Source of the DNA: Synechococcus sp. WH 7803
Lineage (GTDB): Bacteria; Cyanobacteriota; Cyanobacteriia; PCC-6307; Cyanobiaceae
Length of the DNA stretch: 64,000 nucleotides
Direction of reading: 5' to 3'
NCBI GenBank assembly: GCA_000063505.1
Contig: CT971583.1
Coordinates: 620,001-684,000, forward strand
Every line of letters starts with the position of its first letter. Within the stretch, counting starts at the first letter, position 1. The notes under the pieces were generated by a model, which was given only the letters and a program-made list of their open reading frames with translations, ran no database searches and was not told the DNA's origin. Below are positions 19,136 to 28,111 of the stretch, one piece after another. A program made the translations under genes and the position numbers.

Positions 19136-20277
19136 CCCCGTTGCAGGAGAAGGCGACGGATCACCCGTTGGGCGATATCGCCGTAGCCCATCTCCCCGGA
19201 AAGGATCTGGGCAATTCTTCGCGGAGCCGTGGGTCGCTTGATCCCAAGCTGGTACCCCACGCCGGGGAAGCGATAGAACACCTGGGCGATGCGGCGGCCC
19301 CAGGCCATGGAGTCCCCCCAGCGCTCCCGCATGCTGCGGCTGTAGCCCCGCAAATCTCGACTCTCGCCTTTGAGCCATGGGCTTAGAGATCGAGCCGCCT
19401 CGCAGCCACTCATTAGGGCGGGGCGTAGCCCCTCCGCCAGAAAGGGGTCGCACAGCGATGCTGCGTCTCCCACCACCACAATGCCGTCGCCATCAAGACG
19501 GTGATGGCCGTTCCACACCTGCAGTCGCCCCCGTTGACGGATCCCAGCATCGGCGGCGAAGCCCAGATCCGGCAGCAGCTGAGCCAGCACCTGCTCCGGG
19601 TCGGCGTCCTGCTTGCCGATGAAGCTGCCCACGCCGATGTTCACCCCGCCGGCGAGGGGGAAGGCCCAGGCGAATCCCTGTTTCACGAGGCCGAATTCAA
19701 AGCGGGTGGTGCCATCGCTGAGCTTGCCTTGACCCTCGAGCCGCACCGACATGGTGGTGGCCATTTGGGGTTGTTTGGCTCCCAGGCTGAGCTGTTGAGG
19801 CCAAGGGGACCCTGAACCATCGGCGATCACCACGGCCCGCCCCTGCCAATGGCGCCCATCGGTCGCTGTCACCTGCCAGACATTGCCATGACGACGGATG
19901 TCATTGACCTCAACGCCTGTCAGGCGTTCAGCCCCCGCTTGTATGGCCTGGTCGGAGAGCAGTTGATCCAGCGTTTCCCGGCGCACGATCCAGAAGGGTG
20001 CATCGCCAGGGAGCTCGGCGACCACCGGATCCTCCAGGCACCAACTGAAATTCACCTGACCGATCACCTGCTCGACGGCCGGCTCCAGGGAAAAGGGGAA
20101 CCACTGCTGCACTGAGGCCGCCATGCCACCACCGCAAGGTTTGATCCTCGGCTGAGAATCGCGCTCAAGGGTCAGGACATCATGGCCCGCTAGCGCGAGA
20201 TGCACCGCTGCTGCACCACCAGCGGCCCCGGACCCGACCACCAGAACATCTCGGGTCCGATCCACGTCGTTGCTCAA
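19132..20277 (-). CDS. FAD-dependent oxidoreductase, geranylgeranyl-reductase family
   Basis: Protein of 381 residues with an N-terminal Rossmann dinucleotide motif ([19 protein letters not shown]), the family motif PCGGGM near residue 47, and the second FAD motif [14 protein letters not shown]. This is the ChlP-like geranylgeranyl reductase family, but it is shorter than true ChlP and is probably a paralogue that reduces another isoprenoid or polyene lipid. Its start codon overlaps the stop of frr by 4 bases, so translation is probably coupled. Confidence 0.85.
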   Translation of the reverse strand: MSNDVDRTRDVLVVGSGAAGGAAAVHLALAGHDVLTLERDSQPRIKPCGGGMAASVQQWFPFSLEPAVEQVIGQVNFSWCLEDPVVAELPGDAPFWIVRRETLDQLLSDQAIQAGAERLTGVEVNDIRRHGNVWQVTATDGRHWQGRAVVIADGSGSPWPQQLSLGAKQPQMATTMSVRLEGQGKLSDGTTRFEFGLVKQGFAWAFPLAGGVNIGVGSFIGKQDADPEQVLAQLLPDLGFAADAGIRQRGRLQVWNGHHRLDGDGIVVVGDAASLCDPFLAEGLRPALMSGCEAARSLSPWLKGESRDLRGYSRSMRERWGDSMAWGRRIAQVFYRFPGVGYQLGIKRPTAPRRIAQILSGEMGYGDIAQRVIRRLLLQRG

Positions 20278-20822
20278 ACCTTGAGGATGTCGGCTTCCTT
20301 GGTGGCGAGGTGCTGTTCCACTTCAGCGATGAACTTGTCGAGCGTTTTCTGCACACTGTCTTGTGCGTCCCGGCTCTGGTCTTCGGAGAACTCGCCCTCC
20401 TTTTCCTGCTTCTTGATCTTGTCGATCGCGTCGCGGCGCAGGTTGCGCAGGGCAACCTTGCCTTCTTCGGCGTACTTGGAGGCCAGCTTGCAGAACTCCT
20501 TGCGACGCTCCTCAGTCAACGGGGGAACGTTGATGCGGATCACCTTGCCGTCGTTGTTCGGGGTGAAACCCAGTTCACTCATGGCGATCGCTTTTTCGAT
20601 CAAGGCCAGAGCACTGATGTCAAACGGCTGAATCTGAATCGTCTGAGAATCCGGTGTGGAGAGGGTGGCCAGCGACTTCAGCGGTGTTTCGGCGCCGTAG
20701 TACTCCACGCTGATCCGATCCAGCAGGGAGGAATTCGCCCGTCCGGTGCGGATGGTGTTGAAGTTGCGCTGGGTGGCTTCCACCGACTTGCGCATGCTGG
20801 ATTCGAGATCGGATTGAGACAT
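20274..20822 (-). CDS. frr: Ribosome recycling factor
   Basis: Protein of 182 residues that releases ribosomes from mRNA after termination, together with EF-G. The family stretches [12 protein letters not shown] and [13 protein letters not shown], with the long charged helix [15 protein letters not shown], are all present. It follows pyrH with an 8-base gap, the pyrH-frr order common in bacteria, and overlaps the downstream reductase by 4 bases. Confidence 0.97.
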   Translation of the reverse strand: MSQSDLESSMRKSVEATQRNFNTIRTGRANSSLLDRISVEYYGAETPLKSLATLSTPDSQTIQIQPFDISALALIEKAIAMSELGFTPNNDGKVIRINVPPLTEERRKEFCKLASKYAEEGKVALRNLRRDAIDKIKKQEKEGEFSEDQSRDAQDSVQKTLDKFIAEVEQHLATKEADILKV

Positions 20823-20830
20823 GACGATGA

Positions 20831-21538
20831 CTAGTTGCTGATGCGGGAACCGATGGGCTCACCTGCCACGGCACGGCCGATATTGCCGGCTTCGAACAGA
20901 TTGAAGACCACGATGGGGATGTTGTTGTCTTTGCAGAGGGCGATGGCTGTGCTGTCCATCACCGCCAGTTCGCCACTGAGAACCTGCTGGAACGTCAGTG
21001 TGTCGTAACGCACTGCATCGGCGTATTTGTGGGGGTCTTTGTCATAGACCCCATCCACCTTGGTGGCTTTGAAAACAACATCCGCACTGATCTCAGCAGC
21101 CCGTAGAGCTGCGGTGGTATCGGTGGTGAAGAAGGGGTTGCCGCATCCCGCGCCGAAGACCACTACACGTCCTTTTTCCAGGTGTCTGATCGCCCGCCTG
21201 CGGATGTAAGGCTCGGCCACCTCTTGCATTTCGATAGCGGTCTGCACCCTGGTGGGAATTCCAGCCCGCTCGAGGCCATCCTGCAAGGTGATGGCATTCA
21301 TGACAGTGGCGAGCATTCCCACGTAATCCGCCGTGGCCCGATCCATCCCCGCGGCTGACCCCTTCAGCCCTCGGAAAATGTTGCCGCCACCAACAACGAT
21401 TGCCAGCTGGGTGCCGCTGGCAACCACACCGGCCACGTCTTTGGCGATGGCCTGAACAATGGCTGGATCGATCCCGTAGCCCTGATCTCCCATCAGCGCC
21501 TCACCGCTGAGTTTCAGGAGTGCGCGCGCGTAGGCCAT
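20831..21538 (-). CDS. pyrH: UMP kinase
   Basis: Bacterial amino-acid-kinase-fold UMP kinase of 235 residues, which makes UDP from UMP and [15 protein letters not shown] at the start, [11 protein letters not shown], and the late [14 protein letters not shown] motif identify it. It is the first gene of the minus-strand group pyrH-frr-reductase. Start is ATG at 21538. Confidence 0.97.
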   Translation of the reverse strand: MAYARALLKLSGEALMGDQGYGIDPAIVQAIAKDVAGVVASGTQLAIVVGGGNIFRGLKGSAAGMDRATADYVGMLATVMNAITLQDGLERAGIPTRVQTAIEMQEVAEPYIRRRAIRHLEKGRVVVFGAGCGNPFFTTDTTAALRAAEISADVVFKATKVDGVYDKDPHKYADAVRYDTLTFQQVLSGELAVMDSTAIALCKDNNIPIVVFNLFEAGNIGRAVAGEPIGSRISN

Positions 21539-21640
21539 TCATCCACCTGATCCTGCTGACAGTAGCAAGCGAGATCGGACGGTCCCATCACTGGCGCCAA
21601 GCGGCGGGAGCCGCTTGGATGGGGAATCCAAAGGGAATGC

Positions 21641-21826
21641 ATGGCTGAAGAGAACGGTGCACGCAGTTCGGTGATGGCCCGTCTCACCCTGTCGGCTCTT
21701 GATCGGGCCAGCCAGGATCCTTCCTGCTGGCGTGATCCCTTGGTGCATCGCGCACTCCTGGTGAGTGGGTTGTCAGTTTTGACGGCAGCGATGGGGCTGT
21801 TGCGGAGCGACCTCGAGCAGCTCTGA
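21641..21826 (+). CDS. Possible small membrane protein
   Basis: A 61-codon frame in the 290-base gap between cobO and pyrH, which both run on the other strand. The ATG at 21641 has a purine-rich AAGGGA 5-10 bases upstream. The second half contains a hydrophobic stretch (ALLVSGLSVLTAAMGLL). A 7-bp inverted repeat lies just upstream (21599-21616). I do not recognise a family. Evidence is limited to the ribosome-binding site, the hydrophobic segment and the absence of any other gene here. Confidence 0.45.
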   Translation: MAEENGARSSVMARLTLSALDRASQDPSCWRDPLVHRALLVSGLSVLTAAMGLLRSDLEQL

Positions 21827-21829
21827 TCT

Positions 21830-22495
21830 CTAAAACTCAATCCCTGCTTGCGCCTTAACACCCTGCTCGCGAAACGGGTGATGAATCAGCGTCATTTCTG
21901 TCACCAGATCGGCTGCGTCCACGAGCTCTGCAGGTGCTCCTCGCCCGGTGACGGCGACGTGGGTGAGCGTGGGCCGCTCCTTTAACCCTTGAATCACGGT
22001 GGCAGCGTCGATGTAGCCCAGTTTCAGAGCCACATTCAATTCATCGAGCAGCACCAGCTTCACCGCTCCATCCCGCAAATACTCGAGGGCTGTTTGCCAG
22101 GCCCTCTCCACCAGCTGCTGATCCCGTTCTCGGTCCTGGGTTTCCCAGGTGAAGCCTTCGCCGAGGGCGTGCCAGCGCACTTGGTCACCAAACGCTTTCA
22201 GCGCCCGTGCTTCTCCAGGTTCCCAGCCCCCCTTGATGAACTGCACGATGGCCACCCGCTCGCCATGGCCAAGCGTGCGCAGAACAAGACCTAGGCCTGC
22301 AGTTGTTTTTCCCTTGCCTTGGCCGGTGAACACCAGGATCAGCCCTTTCTCCTTGTTGCGCTCCTCCACCCGTTGCTTCTGCACTTGCTGGCGTCGTTCC
22401 ATCCGTTTGCGGTAGCCGGCATCGTCTGATTCAGGGGCGAGCTTTCCACCCATGCCCAGCTCCGCTGCCGATTGATCGAGATCGTTCGTACTCAT
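21830..22495 (-). CDS. cobO: Cob(I)alamin adenosyltransferase (CobO/BtuR type)
   Basis: Protein of 221 residues that adds the adenosyl group to reduced corrinoids in B12 synthesis. The P-loop GQGKGKTTAGLG and the following FIKGGWEPGE are characteristic of CobO/BtuR. The N-terminal 45 residues are polar and charged, longer than in the E. coli protein, which is common in cyanobacteria. Its start overlaps the stop of the upstream methyltransferase by 4 bases. Confidence 0.95.
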   Translation of the reverse strand: MSTNDLDQSAAELGMGGKLAPESDDAGYRKRMERRQQVQKQRVEERNKEKGLILVFTGQGKGKTTAGLGLVLRTLGHGERVAIVQFIKGGWEPGEARALKAFGDQVRWHALGEGFTWETQDRERDQQLVERAWQTALEYLRDGAVKLVLLDELNVALKLGYIDAATVIQGLKERPTLTHVAVTGRGAPAELVDAADLVTEMTLIHHPFREQGVKAQAGIEF

Positions 22496-23139
22496 GACTG
22501 TTCCGGTTGGATGGGACGCATCGCAGTGATCAGCTGCAGCGCCTGCCCCGCGAGAAGTTCCTGCTTCACGGATGTGAAACCAAGCGCTCGTAGTTGGGCG
22601 GGCAGATCGTCTTCCAGCATGGCGCTCGCGGTGTCTGTTTCAAAAAGCTCACAGAAGATCTGCTGAGGCAGTCGCAGCCAGGGGCCGGCCGGATGCAGAT
22701 CCACCACCACCAACCAACCCCCGGGTTGGAGCAGGCGCAGAGCACTGCGCAGCACCATCGCCCGCTCAACGCGTGGAAATTCATGCAGGGCCACGCTTAG
22801 CTGAATCGCGCTGAAACTTTCGGAACGCAGTGGCGGGTCTTCCGCAAGACCTTCCACCCGCTGCAGCGTCGGGTGGCGAGCCTTGGCCAATTGCAGAGCA
22901 CGGGGGGAGACATCGAGCCCTGTCACCGCAAAGCCTGCGGCGAGCCAAGGAGCTGCGGCCTCGCCGCTGCCGCAACACAGATCCAGCACGGCTGCCCCCG
23001 GTTGCAACTGCGGTTGTAACGCTTCAAGCCCTAAAGCCCGCAGGGTCTTGACGCCGCCCACGCTGAGGGCCGACACCGCTGTGACTGTGTCGTAGATCCA
23101 GCGATAGCGATAGGCCAGGGGGCGAAGAAATGACGACAT
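22492..23139 (-). CDS. Class I SAM-dependent methyltransferase
   Basis: Protein of 215 residues with the Rossmann SAM-binding motif AAVLDLCCGSGEAA, the acidic ribose-binding residue in GLDVSPRALQLAK, and a UbiE/COQ5-like feel in the later helices. The substrate is not evident. It overlaps cobO by 4 bases and sits 14 bases after the recombinase gene on the same strand. A link to B12 or quinone chemistry is only suggested by position. Confidence 0.85.
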   Translation of the reverse strand: MSSFLRPLAYRYRWIYDTVTAVSALSVGGVKTLRALGLEALQPQLQPGAAVLDLCCGSGEAAAPWLAAGFAVTGLDVSPRALQLAKARHPTLQRVEGLAEDPPLRSESFSAIQLSVALHEFPRVERAMVLRSALRLLQPGGWLVVVDLHPAGPWLRLPQQIFCELFETDTASAMLEDDLPAQLRALGFTSVKQELLAGQALQLITAMRPIQPEQS

Positions 23140-23153
23140 CAGATCAAAGGGGG

Positions 23154-24308
23154 TCAGGCTCGATGACGGGCTAGGGCTGCATCCACCGCCTGCTGCTGAT
23201 CACGGCGAGTGATCCAGTGGTGATAGGTGCGGGTGTGAATGGCCACCGAGTGGCCCATCATCCTGGCGGCAACGGTGTCCGGCAGGCCGATGTGAATCGT
23301 GCGCACGGCCCAGGCATGACGCAGGTCGTAGGGGGTGATCGGCAGTTCATAGCGGCGGAACTGCTCGCTCACCCGTCGCCCCACCTGCTGCAGGGTGGTG
23401 CGACGCAGATCGGTGCTGATGCTCGGCAGCGCTTTGGTGTTATCGGCCAGCTCCTGAAGGCCGAAGCGCTCGACCCATTCGGGATGGAACGGCCAGCTCT
23501 GGTGTTCGCCTGTTTTGGTGGTGGGCAAGACGCGCAGCACGCGATCTCCGCCTTCTCCCAAGGCCGAACAGTCGCAGAAGAACACCTCATGGTTCCGCAG
23601 CCCATAGGTGGCCATCAGGCCATAGGCAAGGCGCCAGCTTGGATTGGGGATGGTTAGAGCGGCTTCAAGGATCTGGCGATCTGTGGGCAGCTGACGGAAC
23701 CGAGCCCGGTGCAAGCCGTAGCCTCCGGCTTCTTCGCGCCAGTCATCAGGGAGCGGAATCTCCAGAAAGCGAGCCAGGGCCGCAAGCGCTGTGGCGCATT
23801 GCTGGCGGCTGCGGCTGCCGTCCTCATAACTCATGAGAGTGCGCATCAGAAGGGCGGCGTCGATGGTGCTGCCATCGGCCTGTTTCGAGAGTCGGCGCAG
23901 GTAGGGCAAATAGGCACCGCTCCAGGTTGTGCGACTGCCCGACGGAGAGCGGCGACGCCTGGGATCCGAAAAAAAGGCTTTTTCGAATCGCTTCAAGGCA
24001 GTGTCGACAGCCTGGGTGGGCTCCAGTGCGTGGGGACTGCGTCGCCGGGCTGACCAGGCTGACCAGTCAAAACAGTTTTGTTCGAGCTGCAGTCGAACCA
24101 GGGCTGCAGCATGGAGGGCGTGGTCGAGCCCATCCGGGTCGGCCATCACGCCCAGGCTGATGCGCTGGAGTTTGGTCTGGCTTGGATCCAGACGCAGCGG
24201 CAGCAAGCCGCGAAGATTTAAGCGTGAGCCGCGCTGCTCGATGCGCAGTTTCGAGCCCTGCGCCGCCAAACGGGTATTGGCGGAATCCAGCGCCTTCTCA
24301 AACTCCAT
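23154..24308 (-). CDS. Tyrosine recombinase (phage-integrase family), chromosomal
   Basis: Protein of about 384 residues with an N-terminal core-binding half and a C-terminal catalytic half. Arg box I is in [10 protein letters not shown], the beta-hairpin lysine in TTKTGEHQ, box II reads [11 protein letters not shown], and [15 protein letters not shown] supplies the later His and the nucleophile Tyr. The first residue of box II, usually His in HxxR, is Tyr here. I chose the ATG at 24308; an upstream TTG at 24356 is possible. No other phage gene, repeat pair or tRNA lies nearby, so it is not an obvious prophage remnant. It is divergent from hemH. Confidence 0.85.
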   Translation of the reverse strand: MEFEKALDSANTRLAAQGSKLRIEQRGSRLNLRGLLPLRLDPSQTKLQRISLGVMADPDGLDHALHAAALVRLQLEQNCFDWSAWSARRRSPHALEPTQAVDTALKRFEKAFFSDPRRRRSPSGSRTTWSGAYLPYLRRLSKQADGSTIDAALLMRTLMSYEDGSRSRQQCATALAALARFLEIPLPDDWREEAGGYGLHRARFRQLPTDRQILEAALTIPNPSWRLAYGLMATYGLRNHEVFFCDCSALGEGGDRVLRVLPTTKTGEHQSWPFHPEWVERFGLQELADNTKALPSISTDLRRTTLQQVGRRVSEQFRRYELPITPYDLRHAWAVRTIHIGLPDTVAARMMGHSVAIHTRTYHHWITRRDQQQAVDAALARHRA

Positions 24309-24380
24309 AAATGTGTCGCCTGCGCCAAGGATCGCGTTAATGGCCGCTACGCTCAACCCCCTGCATCCGGTGTGTTTGCT

Positions 24381-25556
24381 ATGTCCCGCGTCGGCGTTGT
24401 ACTACTGAATCTGGGTGGTCCCGAACGCATTCAGGACGTGGGGCCCTTCCTGTTCAATCTCTTCGCTGATCCGGAAATCATCCGGTTGCCGATCCCTGCG
24501 CTGCAAAAGCCTTTGGCTTGGTTGATCAGCACCCTGCGCAGCGGGAAATCCCAGGAGGCTTACCGATCGATCGGCGGAGGGTCACCGCTGCGGCGGATCA
24601 CCGAGCAACAGGCCAGGGAGCTGCAGAGTCTGCTGCGTCAGCGTGGAATCGATGCCACCAGCTACGTGGCCATGCGCTACTGGCATCCCTTCACGGAGTC
24701 GGCTGTCGCTGATCTCAAGGCTGATGGGATGGATCAGGTGGTGGTGCTCCCCCTGTATCCACATTTTTCAATCAGCACGAGTGGGTCCAGCTTCCGCGAA
24801 CTTCAGAGGCTGAGGCAGGGTGACGAATCCTTCGAAAAGCTGCCGATCCGATGCATCCGCAGTTGGTTCGATCACCCGGGTTATGTGCGTGCCATGGCCG
24901 AATTGATCGCTGAGGAGGTGCGCCAGAGCGACGATCCCACCCAAGCGCATGTGTTCTTCAGTGCCCACGGCGTCCCCAAGAGTTACGTGGAGGAAGCGGG
25001 AGATCCCTACCAAAAGGAGATCGAATCCTGCACGGATTTGATCATGAAGGAGCTGGGCCAGTTGATGGGCCACGACAACCCCTTCACCCTCGCTTACCAG
25101 AGCCGGGTGGGCCCAGTGGAATGGCTCAAGCCTTACACCGAAGAGGCGCTTGAAGAGCTTGGCAAGGCCAAAACCAATGACCTGGTTGTGGTGCCGATCA
25201 GTTTTGTTAGTGAGCACATCGAAACGCTGGAGGAGATCGACATTGAGTACCGAGAGTTGGCCACCGAGGCTGGTGTGGTGAACTTCCGGCGTGTCCGTGC
25301 CCTCGATACCTACCCGCCCTTCATCGAAGGCTTGGCCGATCTTGTGACCACGAGTCTGGAAGGTCCTGAGGTGAGTCTTGATGCTGCGGCTGAGCTGCCC
25401 ACAAAGGTGAAGCTCTATCCCCAGGAGAAGTGGGAATGGGGCTGGAACAACAGTTCTGAGGTTTGGAATGGTCGCTTGGCGATGCTCGGATTTTCAGGAT
25501 TTCTGCTCGAGCTGATCAGTGGTCACGGACCACTGCATGCCCTCGGGCTTCTCTAA
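24381..25556 (+). CDS. hemH: Ferrochelatase with C-terminal light-harvesting-like helix
   Basis: Inserts iron into protoporphyrin IX, the last step of haem synthesis. The 391-residue protein has the ferrochelatase core ([33 protein letters not shown] with the catalytic His) and a C-terminal CAB/HLIP helix with [18 protein letters not shown] at 361-378. This chlorophyll-binding-type tail is known from cyanobacterial and plastid ferrochelatase II and helps balance haem and chlorophyll synthesis. I chose the ATG at 24381, giving [10 protein letters not shown]. Confidence 0.97.
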   Translation: MSRVGVVLLNLGGPERIQDVGPFLFNLFADPEIIRLPIPALQKPLAWLISTLRSGKSQEAYRSIGGGSPLRRITEQQARELQSLLRQRGIDATSYVAMRYWHPFTESAVADLKADGMDQVVVLPLYPHFSISTSGSSFRELQRLRQGDESFEKLPIRCIRSWFDHPGYVRAMAELIAEEVRQSDDPTQAHVFFSAHGVPKSYVEEAGDPYQKEIESCTDLIMKELGQLMGHDNPFTLAYQSRVGPVEWLKPYTEEALEELGKAKTNDLVVVPISFVSEHIETLEEIDIEYRELATEAGVVNFRRVRALDTYPPFIEGLADLVTTSLEGPEVSLDAAAELPTKVKLYPQEKWEWGWNNSSEVWNGRLAMLGFSGFLLELISGHGPLHALGLL

Positions 25557-25638
25557 GGCTTGCCACAGACCATGCCGCCGCCGGGCAGAACGGCAGGCCG
25601 AACCTTAATCTTGAAGGTCAGTATGTCGTGATGCCGCT

Positions 25639-27492
25639 GTGACGCTGACCTCCGCACCCAAGGTCGATGCAGCGTCCGGGAACGGCGATGGCTGCCGGAT
25701 GACCGGTGCCCATGCCCTGATGGACGCGTTACGGCGCCATGGTGTTGACACGATCTTCGGTTATCCAGGCGGCGCCATCCTTCCGATCTATGACGCCCTC
25801 CACGTGGCGGAAAGTGAGGGCTGGCTGCGCCACGTACTGGTTCGGCATGAGCAGGGAGGAACCCACGCTGCCGATGCTTATGCACGGGCAACCGGTCGCG
25901 TCGGTGTTTGCTTCGGTACCTCAGGACCCGGTGCCACCAACCTTGTCACCGGCATTGCCACGGCGCAAATGGATTCAGTGCCGATGGTGGTGATCACCGG
26001 GCAGGTGCCTCGAACGGCGATCGGCACCGATGCTTTTCAGGAAACTGACATCTTCGGCATCACCCTGCCGATCGTGAAGCATTCCTGGGTGGTGCGTGAT
26101 CCGGCGGATCTGGCTTCGGTGGTCGCTCAGGCCTTTCATATCGCCGCCTCTGGGCGTCCAGGTCCAGTGCTGATCGATATTCCCAAGGATGTCGGCCAGG
26201 AAGAGTTCGACTACGTGCCCGTGGAGCCAGGCACGGTGATCCCCGCTGGTTTCCGCGCCACTCCCCCCCCAGATCTCGCTGCGGTCGCCGACGCGCTTGC
26301 GCTGATCAAAGCGGCGAATCGCCCCCTGTTGTACGTGGGTGGTGGGGCCGTTGCCGCCTCAGCCCACGACAGTTTGAAAGTGCTGGCTGAGCGCTATCAG
26401 CTCCCAGTGACCACAACTCTCATGGGAAAGGGCGCCTTTGATGAGAACCACCCCTTGGCGCTGGGCATGCTTGGCATGCATGGCACTGCTTATGCCAATT
26501 TCGCCGTCACCGACTGTGACCTGCTGATCGCGGTCGGAGCGCGTTTCGACGACCGCGTGACCGGCAAACTCGATACCTTCGCCCCACGGGCTCGGGTGAT
26601 CCACTTCGAGATTGACCCTGCCGAAATCGGGAAGAACAGGCGAGCGGATGTGGCGGTTCTCGGCGACGTTGGCGCCAGCTTGGCCGCACTTGTGGAACTG
26701 AGCCTTCAAGACACTCCAGAGACCCGCACCGCAGCCTGGCTTGAACGAATCAAGGATTGGAAACAGCGTTACCCCCTGACGATTCCTCCCGCTGAAGGAT
26801 CGATCTACCCCCAGGAAGTGCTTCTGGCGGTGAGAGAGCTGGCGTCTGATGCCATCGTCACCACCGACGTTGGCCAGCATCAGATGTGGGCAGCGCAATA
26901 TTTGCGCAACGGGCCTCGAGGCTGGATCAGTAGCGCGGGATTGGGAACGATGGGATTTGGCATGCCAGCGGCACTCGGTGCCCAGGTGGCCTGTCCTGAT
27001 CGGAGAGTCGTGTGTATTGCAGGCGATGCCAGTGTCTTGATGAATATTCAGGAGCTTGGCACCCTTGCGCAGTACGACCTGCCTGTGAAGGTGGTGATCG
27101 TGAACAACCACTGGCAGGGCATGGTCCGCCAGTGGCAGGAAAGTTTCTACGAGGAGCGCTACTCAGCCTCCGACATGCTGAAAGGAATGCCGGATTTCGA
27201 GATGCTGGCGCGCTCCTTCGGCGTTGAGGGGGTCAAGATTGTGGAGCGTTCCGAGCTCAAGTCAGGGCTCGCTGCAGCCCTTGCCTCGCCCCATCCCACG
27301 CTTGTGGATGTGCATGTTCGGCGTGGCGAGAACTGCTATCCGATGGTGCCTCCTGGCTGCAGCAATGCTCAGATGGTGGGCCTTCCCTCACACCCGGAAC
27401 TGGCCATGGATCCCAAACGCAACTGCCCAGCGTGCGGTGCCGTCACGTCCAGCGACCATCGCTTCTGCCCCTCTTGTGGAAGCGCTCTGTGA
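25639..27492 (+). CDS. ilvB: Acetolactate synthase large subunit with C-terminal zinc ribbon
   Basis: Thiamine-diphosphate enzyme of 617 residues for the first common step of branched-chain amino acid synthesis. It has the catalytic glutamate in RHEQGGTHAADAYARATG, the FAD-type middle domain, and the ThDP motif GDASVLMNIQELGTLAQYD with NNHWQGMVRQWQ. The last 22 residues carry two CPxCG knuckles (Cys596/599 and Cys610/613), a zinc-ribbon tail absent from the E. coli enzyme. Start is GTG at 25639. Its stop overlaps the next start in TGATG. Confidence 0.96.
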   Translation: MTLTSAPKVDAASGNGDGCRMTGAHALMDALRRHGVDTIFGYPGGAILPIYDALHVAESEGWLRHVLVRHEQGGTHAADAYARATGRVGVCFGTSGPGATNLVTGIATAQMDSVPMVVITGQVPRTAIGTDAFQETDIFGITLPIVKHSWVVRDPADLASVVAQAFHIAASGRPGPVLIDIPKDVGQEEFDYVPVEPGTVIPAGFRATPPPDLAAVADALALIKAANRPLLYVGGGAVAASAHDSLKVLAERYQLPVTTTLMGKGAFDENHPLALGMLGMHGTAYANFAVTDCDLLIAVGARFDDRVTGKLDTFAPRARVIHFEIDPAEIGKNRRADVAVLGDVGASLAALVELSLQDTPETRTAAWLERIKDWKQRYPLTIPPAEGSIYPQEVLLAVRELASDAIVTTDVGQHQMWAAQYLRNGPRGWISSAGLGTMGFGMPAALGAQVACPDRRVVCIAGDASVLMNIQELGTLAQYDLPVKVVIVNNHWQGMVRQWQESFYEERYSASDMLKGMPDFEMLARSFGVEGVKIVERSELKSGLAAALASPHPTLVDVHVRRGENCYPMVPPGCSNAQMVGLPSHPELAMDPKRNCPACGAVTSSDHRFCPSCGSAL

Positions 27493-27848
27493 TGGTTTTT
27501 CAGGTTTTTGGGGTGGCACTGGCGCTGATGCTGCTTGTGGTTCAACCCTTGCTCACCCAGGCCGCTGAAGTTCTTCAGGTTCGTGAGGCCACGCTGTTGC
27601 AGGTTGGCGATCGCAACCGCAACTACAGCGTGCGCCTGGCCTGCATCGAGGTGTCGCCCGACGACCAGCAGGTGGCCATCGACTGGTTGCGGCAGGCCGT
27701 CCCCCGTCGCCGACGCGTCAATCTTCGTCCGGAGGGAAGTGAGGATGGTCTTCTGCTTGCACGCGTGACGCCGATCGGTGACGAACAGGATCTGGGTGCT
27801 GCTCTTGTGAATGAGGGCCTGGCCCACGCAACCTGTCCTCCCGTTTGA
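27492..27848 (+). CDS. Exported staphylococcal-nuclease-like domain protein
   Basis: Protein of 118 residues with a cleavable signal sequence (about 1-25, ending LLTQAAEV) and a small domain resembling SNase: VRLACIEVSPDD, a middle basic strand, and ALVNEGLAHA at the end. The DRYGR-like segment of active nucleases reads EDGLLLAR, so one catalytic arginine appears to be missing and activity is doubtful. The ATG at 27492 overlaps the ilvB stop by one base, so it is probably cotranslated. Confidence 0.75.
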   Translation: MVFQVFGVALALMLLVVQPLLTQAAEVLQVREATLLQVGDRNRNYSVRLACIEVSPDDQQVAIDWLRQAVPRRRRVNLRPEGSEDGLLLARVTPIGDEQDLGAALVNEGLAHATCPPV

Positions 27849-27849
27849 G

Positions 27850-28077
27850 ATGGCGCGCAACCGAATCGCTTCCGGCATCGTGATGGTCCCGTGCTTCCTG
27901 CTCGGCTCAGCATTTTTCAGCACGGCGATCTGGGGTGATGCGGCGTCTGGCAATCGACCGCTTGCCGTTGGGATGGGGGCTCTGTTGGTTCTGGCCGGTG
28001 CTCTCGCACTGCTGATTCAGGGAGATGCTCCAGACACGCAGCAGGATCCTGTGACAAAACCCGACGACCCAGGCTGA
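27850..28077 (+). CDS. Small two-helix membrane protein
   Basis: Protein of 75 residues with two hydrophobic helices (about 5-25 and 34-52) and an acidic hydrophilic tail. The ATG at 27850 follows the preceding stop by one base. No family is recognised. It probably belongs to the ilvB transcription unit, though its role is unknown. Confidence 0.7.
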   Translation: MARNRIASGIVMVPCFLLGSAFFSTAIWGDAASGNRPLAVGMGALLVLAGALALLIQGDAPDTQQDPVTKPDDPG

Positions 28078-28111
28078 AATCTCTAGGTTCAGGTTCAGGG
28101 TGTGCCTGGCC

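Noticed and set aside
23154-24308. Prophage or integrative element
   Set aside because: Only a recombinase is present; no attachment repeats, tRNA, phage structural genes or base-composition change were seen.
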